DNA of 64,000 nt from Chryseobacterium antibioticum (lineage in GTDB: Bacteria > Bacteroidota > Bacteroidia > Flavobacteriales > Weeksellaceae), in the NCBI RefSeq assembly GCF_012927325.1, contig NZ_JABBGI010000022.1, forward strand, positions 1 through 64,000, given 5' to 3'. This document shows, one piece after another, positions 44,386 through 51,743 of this stretch. The translations under genes and the position numbers were made by a program. A model generated the notes under the pieces. That model saw only the letters and a list, made by a program, of their open reading frames with translations. It had not been told where the DNA came from and ran no database searches. Positions within the stretch are counted from its first letter, which is position 1, and each line of letters opens with the position of its first letter.

Positions 44386-44766
44386 TTGAAAAATACGAGT
44401 GCGTTTATTTCTGCCATAAGATTGTTCAGTCACCCTGATGGGACAAGTACCTTCGAGACGGGAAAAATCCCGACTTTGAAGCCTATGAATACAACAACTT
44501 TTTGGGCAAGTACGGTCACTGAAGAATGGGAGAAAAAGAAGCACACTGCGCCGCGAAGACAATATGTGGTAACCTTAAAAGGGAATATCCTGTTTAAAGT
44601 AAGCAATGGCTCTACATTTCAGATCGAACCGGGAATCATTCTTTTGGCAGAAGATGTGGAAGGAGAGGGACATTCCTGGGAAATTATAAAAGGCCAGGAA
44701 TGGGAAAGGTTATATATTCCAATTGCAGATGGTGCTGATGATTTTTTTATACAGGATTCAGAATAG
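44386..44766 (+). CDS. Cupin-fold protein
   Basis: About 126 residues. The reading frame opens with a TTG at 44386; no ATG stands nearby in frame, so translation probably starts at TTG (or at a later Met). The body fits a single cupin barrel: 'RRQYVVTLKGNILFKVSNGSTFQIEPGIILLAEDVEGEGHSW'. The metal-binding His cluster is reduced (only one clear His, in GEGHSW), so catalytic activity is uncertain. It follows the YkuD-type gene by 35 bp. Confidence 0.75.
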   Translation: MKNTSAFISAIRLFSHPDGTSTFETGKIPTLKPMNTTTFWASTVTEEWEKKKHTAPRRQYVVTLKGNILFKVSNGSTFQIEPGIILLAEDVEGEGHSWEIIKGQEWERLYIPIADGADDFFIQDSE

Positions 44767-44820
44767 AGAATTGCTATTGTAAAGAAAGTAAAAAGCGTCT
44801 TACAAAGAGGTTACAATATG

Positions 44821-44850
44821 AAAGCAGTCAATTTTTGGCTGCTTTTTTTT
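44821..44850 (+). terminator. Terminator after the cupin gene
   Basis: AAAGCAG-n-CTGCTTT hairpin followed by eight T residues on the plus strand. Confidence 0.78.
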
Positions 44851-44950
44851 AACCACAAAAAACATGAATCATCATTGATTTTATTCCTATAGATTAAAAA
44901 ATAACATCAAAGACTGCCGGATTAGTGCAATCTGCAAGAGAAAAATAGAA

Positions 44951-44979
44951 AATCCCTGCACCAGACAGCCACAGGGATT
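44951..44979 (-). terminator. Terminator after fabF operon
   Basis: AATCCCTG (44951-44958) and CAGGGATT (44972-44979) with a 13-base loop. It lies just beyond the fabF stop, and is followed on the minus strand by T-rich sequence. Confidence 0.7.
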
Positions 44980-44992
44980 GAATCATTGAAGA

Positions 44993-46234
44993 TTATTTAA
45001 ACTTCTTGAAAACCAAAGTCGCATTATGGCCTCCGAACCCGAAAGCATTGCTTAACGCAAAGTTGATTTCCTTTTCTTTAGCTTCTCCAAAAATGATATT
45101 CACATCTTTCGGAATATTTTCATCTATACTGTGAAGATTGATCGTGGGAGGAATAATTCCTTTTTCTATCGCTTTGATAGAAAGGATGGCTTCAGCAGCT
45201 CCTGCAGCACCCAATAAATGCCCGGTCATAGACTTTGTAGCACTGATGTCAAGGTTTTTACTTCCCCTAAAGATATTACTGATGGCTTTTAATTCTACCA
45301 GATCTCCAAGCGGAGTAGAAGTAGCGTGTGGATTTAGATAATCAATGTCTTCCATATTAGCTCCTGCTTCTTTCATGGCCAGCTGCATGGCTTTAATGGC
45401 ACTGATTCCGTCCGGATGTGGTGCAGTCATGTGGTAGGCATCAGCAGTCATTGCAGCGCCTCCAAGTTCAGCATAAATTTTTGCCCCTCTTGCTTTGGCG
45501 TGCTCATATTCTTCAAGAACCAAAGCGCCTGCCCCTTCACCCATCACAAAACCGTCTCTGTCTGCGTCATAAGGACGGCTTGCTGTGGCGAAATCATCAT
45601 TTCTGGTAGACATGGCTTTCATAATGGAGAAACCACCGACAGAAGCGGGTGTGATTGCTGCTTCAGAACCTCCGCTGATAATTACCTTTGCTTTTCCAAG
45701 ACGGATATAATTAAAGGCGTCCATCAAAGCGGTATTTCCTGTTGCACACGCCGAAATGGTTGTATAATTGATGCCCTTAAGGCCAAACTTCATAGAGATC
45801 ATTCCTGACGCCATATTGGCAATAAACTTAGGAACAAAAAAAGGGTTGAATTTCGGTGTTCCGTCACCTTCTGAAAAATTCATGACCTCAGTTTCAAATG
45901 TGATCATGCCGCCCTGTCCGGTTCCCCAGATCACGCCGGTATCAAACGGATCCATTTTTTCAAATTCCAGTCCTGAATCCTGAATTGCTTCGGTGGAAGC
46001 ATACATTGCATATTGTGAAAACAGATCGCTTCTTTTTATTTCATTGTGGGTCAGATGAACTTTCGGATCAAAATTTTTCACTTCACAGGCGAAGTGTACT
46101 TTAAATTTTTCTGAATCAAAATGGGTAATTAAATCTGCTCCGCTGACACCGTTAATACAATTTTGCCAAAAATCTTCGACATTGTTCCCCAAAGGCGTCA
46201 CCGCGCCCAGTCCTGTAATGACAACTCTTTTCAT
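44993..46234 (-). CDS. fabF: Beta-ketoacyl-ACP synthase II
   Basis: Extends fatty acyl chains by condensing acyl-ACP with malonyl-ACP. 413 residues with the KAS catalytic triad: Cys163 in SACATGNT, His303 in NPHATSTPLGD, His339 in SMTGHLLGAAG. The NPHATSTPLGD form is found in Bacteroidota FabF paralogues. It is the last gene of a four-gene operon (TetR, thiolase, thioesterase, this gene, gaps 2-11 bp), so it may be a specialised paralogue and not the housekeeping copy. Confidence 0.9.
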   Translation of the reverse strand: MKRVVITGLGAVTPLGNNVEDFWQNCINGVSGADLITHFDSEKFKVHFACEVKNFDPKVHLTHNEIKRSDLFSQYAMYASTEAIQDSGLEFEKMDPFDTGVIWGTGQGGMITFETEVMNFSEGDGTPKFNPFFVPKFIANMASGMISMKFGLKGINYTTISACATGNTALMDAFNYIRLGKAKVIISGGSEAAITPASVGGFSIMKAMSTRNDDFATASRPYDADRDGFVMGEGAGALVLEEYEHAKARGAKIYAELGGAAMTADAYHMTAPHPDGISAIKAMQLAMKEAGANMEDIDYLNPHATSTPLGDLVELKAISNIFRGSKNLDISATKSMTGHLLGAAGAAEAILSIKAIEKGIIPPTINLHSIDENIPKDVNIIFGEAKEKEINFALSNAFGFGGHNATLVFKKFK

Positions 46235-46236
46235 AT

Positions 46237-46662
46237 CTAGTTATTAATTTTGAATAGATTGGAGGTTCCCCTGGCAATCAGTCTTGTTTTGTCTGCGTTC
46301 CATATTTCGCATTGCGCATTGACAAACTGCCGCCCTCTTTTTAAAATTTTCGTTTCGGCTACAATATTATCATTTTCTTTTGCAGTTGAAAAATAATCGA
46401 TCACATTATTAATGGTAGTTATGAAAGAATTTTCGTTCAGAGAGAACATAGTGGCCCCAATGATGTCGTCAACAATGGCTGCTGTTACACCGCCATGAAG
46501 ATTTCCAATGGGATTAAGCCATTCCGGTCTTACGGTATACTGAAACTCCAGATGTCCTTCTTCTACAGAAAGAACAATAGGGTTGAGCCATTTCATAAAA
46601 GGTGATGGTGACTGGTCAAATTCCTTTCCGATGAATTGCTGAAGTTGTGCTAATCTGTTCAT
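46237..46662 (-). CDS. PaaI-type hotdog thioesterase
   Basis: 141 residues with the PaaI/YdiI-type layout: 'NLHGGVTAAIVDDIIGATMFSL' with the catalytic Asp region in the hotdog helix, and 'ETKILKRGRQFVNAQCEIWNADKTRLIARGTSNLFKI' at the end. It hydrolyses acyl-CoA thioesters. Two bases separate it from fabF and 10 bp from the thiolase. Confidence 0.88.
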   Translation of the reverse strand: MNRLAQLQQFIGKEFDQSPSPFMKWLNPIVLSVEEGHLEFQYTVRPEWLNPIGNLHGGVTAAIVDDIIGATMFSLNENSFITTINNVIDYFSTAKENDNIVAETKILKRGRQFVNAQCEIWNADKTRLIARGTSNLFKINN

Positions 46663-46672
46663 ATTTTCTGTT

Positions 46673-47941
46673 TTATTTTTCTAAAATCATCGTTACACCC
46701 TGTCCGCGTGCGGCACAAATAGAGATGAAACCTTTTCCGCTTCTTTTTTCATGGAGCAGTTTTGCCAGTGTACCAATAATTCTACCACCTGTTGCGGCAA
46801 AAGGGTGGGCTACTGCGAGACTTCCGCCTTTTACATTCAGTTTATCTCTGTCAATTTTGCCCAATGCTTTTTCCAGACCGAATTTTTTCGCCAGATCATC
46901 ATTTTCCCAGATTTTGATGGTAGCAAGAACTTGGGCGGCAAACGCTTCATGAATTTCATAATAATCAAAGTCTTCCAGGCTCATGCCTGCTTTTCTAAGC
47001 ATTCTGTCTGCTGCGAAAACGGGTGCAAGAAGTAAATTGTGCTTATTTTCTACATACTCGATTCCTGCTACTTCTGAAAAGGTAACATAGGCTAAAATAG
47101 GAAGCCCATTAGCATTCGCCCATTCTTCACTTCCCATTAAGACCGCTGAGGCGCCGTCTGTAAAAGGTGTTGAATTTCCGGCTGTCAAAGTTCCGTTCTC
47201 TTTATCAAAAGCAGGTTTCAGCTGGGAAAGCTTTTCAATGCTGGTATCTCTTCGTAGATTATTGTCTTTATCTAAGCCGAAAGCTGGAATGATCATATCA
47301 TCAAAAAATCCTTCATCATAAGCTTTGGCCATATTCTGGTGGCTTTTTAAGGTTAATTCATCCTGTTCCTCACGGGAGATTTCGTAGTATTTTGCGGTAA
47401 TTTCTGTATGTCCGCCCATCACCAAGCCTGTTTTCGGCTCCTGTCCTTTATAAGGAATCGGCATCCAGTCTTTCAGTTTTGGGGTTAAGAGCTGTTTCAG
47501 TTTTCCGAAGGCTGATTTTTCTTTATTGGCTTTTAGTAGCGCTTTTCTTAATCTTGGCGCAGATTCAAAAGGGATATTACTCATAGCTTCCACCCCACAG
47601 GCAATGCCACTTTCAATTTGTCCCAGGGCAATTTTATTTCCAATATAAACCGCTGCTTCAATTCCGGTATCACAAGCCTGCTGAAGATCGCATGCAGGCG
47701 TAGCCGGGTCAAGAGAGGTGTTCATCACAGATTCCCTGATGAGGTTGCTCTCAGAAATGTGTTTGATAACAGCCCCGCCGGCTACTTCACCCAGAAGTTT
47801 CCCCTGTAAACGGTATTTGCTGATCAATCCGTTGAGTGCAGCTTCCAAAAGTTCCTGATTATCTAGGTCTGCATAAGCTGTATTGATTCTTGCGAAAGGA
47901 ATTCTGCTGTATCCTACAATAGCCACTTTTTTTGTTTCCAT
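46673..47941 (-). CDS. Acetyl-CoA C-acyltransferase (thiolase, FadI-like)
   Basis: 422 residues. Cleaves 3-ketoacyl-CoA or joins two acyl-CoAs. The nucleophile is Cys90 (LQQACDTGIEA), the catalytic His lies in HEAFAAQVL near the end, and the second Cys is in CAARGQGVTMIL. An N-terminal region 'YSRIPFARINTAYADLDNQELLEAAL' is typical of FadI/FadA relatives. It is the first structural gene after the TetR regulator (10 bp). Confidence 0.9.
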   Translation of the reverse strand: METKKVAIVGYSRIPFARINTAYADLDNQELLEAALNGLISKYRLQGKLLGEVAGGAVIKHISESNLIRESVMNTSLDPATPACDLQQACDTGIEAAVYIGNKIALGQIESGIACGVEAMSNIPFESAPRLRKALLKANKEKSAFGKLKQLLTPKLKDWMPIPYKGQEPKTGLVMGGHTEITAKYYEISREEQDELTLKSHQNMAKAYDEGFFDDMIIPAFGLDKDNNLRRDTSIEKLSQLKPAFDKENGTLTAGNSTPFTDGASAVLMGSEEWANANGLPILAYVTFSEVAGIEYVENKHNLLLAPVFAADRMLRKAGMSLEDFDYYEIHEAFAAQVLATIKIWENDDLAKKFGLEKALGKIDRDKLNVKGGSLAVAHPFAATGGRIIGTLAKLLHEKRSGKGFISICAARGQGVTMILEK

Positions 47942-47951
47942 ATTGAAAAAT

Positions 47952-48557
47952 TTATGAGGAAAGTATGTTTAATTCTTTATCGATCATGAATATTATTCTG
48001 TCTAGGGCCAGGTGTAGATACTTTTCGTCCTCCGTTGTTTTGGAAAGTAGTATTCCGCCTTCAATAAGCATAATGAACAGAGATCCATATTCATCAGCAT
48101 CTATATTGGAGTGTATTTCTCCGTTTTCCTGTCCATCTGTAATTACCGATGCTATCTTTTTGATCCAACCTTCAAAAGATTGGGTAACCTGTTTTTTTAG
48201 ACTGGGGAACGTATCATCAGATTCAGTAGCTGCATTCATTAGGGGACATCCTCCGTTTTTAAACACGGCTTTCCAGTTTTTCCGGTAAAAATTGACAAAA
48301 GCGTTTAATTTATCTATCGTAGTGGGGAATTCTTCACCTAAAGACCGGGCCATGTTTTTAGATAATAGGCTGGAGTTGTATTTGTATACCTCAAGCGCCA
48401 CTTCATCTTTGTTTTCGAAATTTCCGTAGATGCTGCCTTTGGTAAGGCCTGTTGCCTCTGTGATATCAGATAAAGAGGTAGACATATACCCTTTGGTATT
48501 AAACAAAGAAGCCGTCTTCTCAATAATGAATTGTTTGGTCTTTTCTGCTTTTGACAT
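47952..48557 (-). CDS. TetR/AcrR family transcriptional repressor
   Basis: 201 residues from the ATG at 48557 (MSKAEKTKQFII), where the helix-turn-helix domain begins in the usual place; a longer start would precede the promoter. HTH: 'SLSDITEATGLTKGSIYGNFENKDEVALEVY' at about 33-62. The rest is a helical ligand domain. It leads the thiolase/thioesterase/fabF operon and has a palindromic operator overlapping its promoter, so it probably represses itself and the operon. The inducer is likely an acyl-CoA or related compound. Confidence 0.9.
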   Translation of the reverse strand: MSKAEKTKQFIIEKTASLFNTKGYMSTSLSDITEATGLTKGSIYGNFENKDEVALEVYKYNSSLLSKNMARSLGEEFPTTIDKLNAFVNFYRKNWKAVFKNGGCPLMNAATESDDTFPSLKKQVTQSFEGWIKKIASVITDGQENGEIHSNIDADEYGSLFIMLIEGGILLSKTTEDEKYLHLALDRIIFMIDKELNILSS

Positions 48558-48576
48558 GTATGGGTTAATTTCAATA

Positions 48577-48609
48577 CAAATATACAAAAATATACCGATT
48601 GGTATATTT
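48577..48609 (-). promoter_or_regulatory. TetR operator and promoter of the fabF operon
   Basis: Palindrome AAATATACC-GATT-GGTATATTT at 48588-48609, perfect in both arms, typical of TetR operators. On the minus strand the -7 box TATATTTG (48584-48577) follows at once, so the operator lies over the -33 region. Confidence 0.85.
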
Positions 48610-48670
48610 TATTTTAAGGACATTCACTTTCCTCATTTCACAGTGGAAATCTGCCTGGTATAAAATATTA

Positions 48671-48797
48671 AACCATTAAGGTTTTTTAGTGGAGAAGAAT
48701 AATTAAGAATCTGCAGGCGGTCATAAGACATTCTGCTTTAAAATATCATTTGATATTCTCTTAACTTTCCTTAATTCTTTAAAAAGCCTTAATGGTT
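48671..48797. repeat. Inverted-repeat element upstream of the TetR gene
   Basis: AACCATTAAGG at 48671-48681 and its inverted copy CCTTAATGGTT at 48787-48797, with looser matches in between. Such pairs are common between flavobacterial genes. No coding potential. Confidence 0.5.
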
Positions 48798-48819
48798 CAG
48801 TAAATAAATTTGAATATCA

Positions 48820-49236
48820 TTAAGCTAAAGTAGCATTCAAAGTAATTTCAAAATTGAAAGCTGCGCTTACAGGGCACCCTTCTTCAGCTATTTTAGCAAA
48901 TTTCTGGAATTCTTCTTCTGAAAGTCCCGGAACTTTTGCGGTTAAAGTCAGTTCAGATTTTGTGATTTTTCCAATACTTGGATCAAGGGTGATCACAGAT
49001 GTTGTTTTTAATTCTTCAGGAGTGAACCCTGCCTGGGAAAGTTCTGCGCTTAGTTTCATGGTGAAGCATCCTGCGTGTGCTGCTGCCAGCAATTCTTCTG
49101 GGTTGGTTCCCACTCCATCAGCAAATCGGCTGTTGAAAGAATACTGAGTTTCGTTTAAAGTAGTACTTTGTGTTGTTAAATGTCCGTTACCTTCTTTGAT
49201 GTTACCGTTCCAAACGGCTGTTGCGTTACGTCTCAT
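48820..49236 (-). CDS. osmC: OsmC family peroxiredoxin
   Basis: 138 residues. Reduces organic hydroperoxides. Both redox cysteines are visible: [11 protein letters not shown] near residue 55 and GCPVSAAF near residue 120, spaced as in the OsmC subfamily (and not Ohr). Cytoplasmic. The divergent neighbour upstream is an AraC regulator gene on the same strand further upstream. Confidence 0.9.
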   Translation of the reverse strand: MRRNATAVWNGNIKEGNGHLTTQSTTLNETQYSFNSRFADGVGTNPEELLAAAHAGCFTMKLSAELSQAGFTPEELKTTSVITLDPSIGKITKSELTLTAKVPGLSEEEFQKFAKIAEEGCPVSAAFNFEITLNATLA

Positions 49237-49323
49237 AATGTTTGCTTTTTGTTGTTTTAATATATTGATTTTGATGATACAAAGATATAGTGGTTGTCTG
49301 CCGGATTCAATAGATAAAAAGAC

Positions 49324-50190
49324 TTAAATATTGTACTTTTTTCCCGACGAGTAGTTTTTCTTAAAATTTGATGGTGTGTTTCCTGTTTTGTTGGTGAAAA
49401 GCCGATTGAAATAGGCAGGATCTTCATAGCCAAGATCGTAGGCGATTTCTTTAACGGGTTTATCTGTATAAAAAAGCAGTCTTTTGGCTTCAAGCAGAAT
49501 TCTGTTTATAATCAACTGATTCGGAGAGTCTATATTTAGACTTTTAAACTTATGTGTTAGTGTTTTCGGGGCGATATGAAGAAGCTCCGCATAATCTGCC
49601 ACATTGTGTTTTTCTCTGAAATGAATTTCCAGATACCTGCTGAAGTCCCTGAAAACATCCAGCTCGCTGCCGGGAATTTTGATGGTGTCATTATTCAGAT
49701 GCTGCTTTTTCCAGTTTCTGGTAGCGCGGATGATGATCTGTTTTACATAGGTTCTGATCATTTCTTCAGCAGAAGAATCTTTCCATTCCAGTTCATTTTT
49801 TATATGTTGAAATAAATTTTTAATGTCAGCACTTTCTGTATCATTAAGTTCTACAAAAGGAATTTCAAAAACATTGTGAAAAAGAAGTCCGTCGCATGCA
49901 ACTTCTTTATCATGAATCTGGATGCAGTAGAAATCACGGTTATAATAGAGCAGTGTAGCTTCCTCTTTTGCTTTTTCTATCTTTAGGTGCTGGCTGGTAA
50001 GAAAGAACAGGGAGGGTTTTGAGACTTTATAATGATTAAAATCTACGGTAAGTGCATAGCCTTCCGGAATGAAAAGGATTTTAATGTCATATCTGAATTG
50101 ATTTCCGTTGATTACCCCCAGATTGTCTTCGGAGAACATTTCAAGGCCAAGTTTTTTATAGTGATCTTCAAAAATAAGCTGCTTCTGCAT
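49324..50190 (-). CDS. AraC family transcriptional regulator
   Basis: 288 residues. The N-terminal about 170 residues form a cupin-like sensing domain; the C-terminal about 100 residues have the AraC double helix-turn-helix ('HNVADYAELLHIAPKTLTHKFK' and 'VKEIAYDLGYEDPAYFNRLFTNKTGNTPSNFKK'). It starts 88 bp upstream of osmC's 5' side, so it could regulate osmC; nothing in the sequence proves that. Confidence 0.9.
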   Translation of the reverse strand: MQKQLIFEDHYKKLGLEMFSEDNLGVINGNQFRYDIKILFIPEGYALTVDFNHYKVSKPSLFFLTSQHLKIEKAKEEATLLYYNRDFYCIQIHDKEVACDGLLFHNVFEIPFVELNDTESADIKNLFQHIKNELEWKDSSAEEMIRTYVKQIIIRATRNWKKQHLNNDTIKIPGSELDVFRDFSRYLEIHFREKHNVADYAELLHIAPKTLTHKFKSLNIDSPNQLIINRILLEAKRLLFYTDKPVKEIAYDLGYEDPAYFNRLFTNKTGNTPSNFKKNYSSGKKYNI

Positions 50191-50446
50191 ACAATTACTT
50201 TAGTCTAAAGATACAAAAAAGAAGGTTTGGGGAGTATTAATAAATAAAACCTGTTTCTTATACATATGATTTTAGAGGATCCATAAGGTTTCTATTATCC
50301 ATTGTAGGGGTGATTTTCAATTTTCGTTTCACTTTTTTAATTGAAAACAGAGAAAAAATAAAAATTATATATTAGTTGATTGGTTTTTTATCAATTTTGC
50401 AAAAAGTACCGTATTGAATGATAACTTTAACTTCTTCAAAGATTAA

Positions 50447-51325
50447 ATGAGCAAGCTAGAAAATATTTTGAGAGAAATAACTCCATTATCTCCCGAGGAC
50501 AGTTTTCTTGTATTTGACAGGATAAAAGCATCCTTCGATTTCCCCTATCATTATCATCCGGAGATCGAGATCAATTTTATCATTAAGGGAAAGGGATACC
50601 GGCGCATGATCGGCGACCACACAGGAGAGATAGGTGACATCGAATTGGTGTTGGTAGGTCCGAATTTGCCACACTGCTGGGCAAATTATAAATGCAAAAA
50701 CCGAAAGACCCATGAGATAACGGTGCAGTTCAATCAGGATTTTTTTAACCAGTCTATGATGGATAAAAATATTCTGAAACCCATTAGCAACCTGATGAAG
50801 GACTCGATTCGGGGCATTTTATTTTCGCAGGAAACCGCTGAAAAAGTGAAAGACTCCTTTCTCAACCTATCAAAAATGAACAGCTTTGAATCTTTCATCG
50901 AGATCATGAAGATTCTTAATGAATTGGCCATTGCCGAAAATAAAACGCTTTTATCATCCTACAGTATAGAGCTTGAAACCTTTGCAGATAATGACAGAAT
51001 GAAGATCGTCCATGATTTTGTCCATAAGAATTTTGAAAACAAAATAACACTCCATGACGCGGCTTCGCTTATCAATATGAGCAGTGTGACCTTCAACAGA
51101 TTCATCAAGAAAAGAACGGGTAAAACTTTTGTGAATTATCTGAATGAAATAAGGATCAGCTATGCTGCCCGGTGGTTGATGGAAAAAAATCTGACCGTTT
51201 TTGAGACTGCTTTTGAAGCTGGATTTAACAATATCGCCAATTTCAACAAAGTTTTTAAATCCATCAAAAAAACTACACCTACTGAATTTAAAGAACTTTT
51301 TAAAGGGGTAAAAAAAATAGAGTAA
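50447..51325 (+). CDS. AraC family regulator, probable controller of the N-glycan locus
   Basis: 292 residues. N-terminal cupin ('DRIKASFDFPYHYHPEIEINFII', with metal-type His residues; then 'LVLVGPNLPHCW'), C-terminal AraC DNA-binding domain ('ITLHDAASLINMSSVTFNRFIKKRTGKTFVNYLNEIRI', then 'FETAFEAGFNNIANFNKVFKSIKKTTPTEFK'). Its cupin should sense a sugar. It directly precedes the SusC gene in the same direction, so it is the natural candidate to switch on this utilisation locus. Confidence 0.9.
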   Translation: MSKLENILREITPLSPEDSFLVFDRIKASFDFPYHYHPEIEINFIIKGKGYRRMIGDHTGEIGDIELVLVGPNLPHCWANYKCKNRKTHEITVQFNQDFFNQSMMDKNILKPISNLMKDSIRGILFSQETAEKVKDSFLNLSKMNSFESFIEIMKILNELAIAENKTLLSSYSIELETFADNDRMKIVHDFVHKNFENKITLHDAASLINMSSVTFNRFIKKRTGKTFVNYLNEIRISYAARWLMEKNLTVFETAFEAGFNNIANFNKVFKSIKKTTPTEFKELFKGVKKIE

Positions 51326-51361
51326 CCCATTTTAAATTAAGGAAATACATTTTATATTCTC

Positions 51362-51394
51362 AAGATCCGGATAGCTTTATCCGGATCTTTTTTT
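51362..51394 (+). terminator. Terminator between the AraC gene and the SusC gene
   Basis: Perfect hairpin with arms AAGATCCGGAT and ATCCGGATCTT around AGCTTT, followed by T residues (51388-51394). It isolates regulator and transport gene transcription. Confidence 0.92.
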
Positions 51395-51743
51395 GATGAA
51401 ATTCGATATGTTTTCGTCAAAAAGTGTTAAAAAAATGTTACCTGAATTAATGAAAAACTTAAAGTTTGAAATCGAGGTACAGTGCTGCAAATCAGCGTGT
51501 AAATGCTGTTCTTGAAAAACGCCTGAAAAAATAATATCGTTTTATGATAAAATAGCATTATATCTGGCTATAAACAAAATTTAGATTTGCTAATATGAAT
51601 TAAATCTTAACAAAACTTTAATTATTTAGCACAATTAGAACATAATGTTGAAGAAAAAAGAAGATAAATAATGTTTTATAGGGTAAATATCATTTAGAGT
51701 GATGTGCATGATTCTCAAATAAATCTTAATAAAACTAAACCTT
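51395..51743 (+). promoter_or_regulatory. SusC promoter region
   Basis: About 350 bp with no gene. TAGATTTG at 51582-51589 is the best -7 box; it has no clear -33 box at the usual distance, which fits a promoter that needs an activator such as the AraC protein upstream. The predicted leader would be about 150 nt. Confidence 0.45.
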
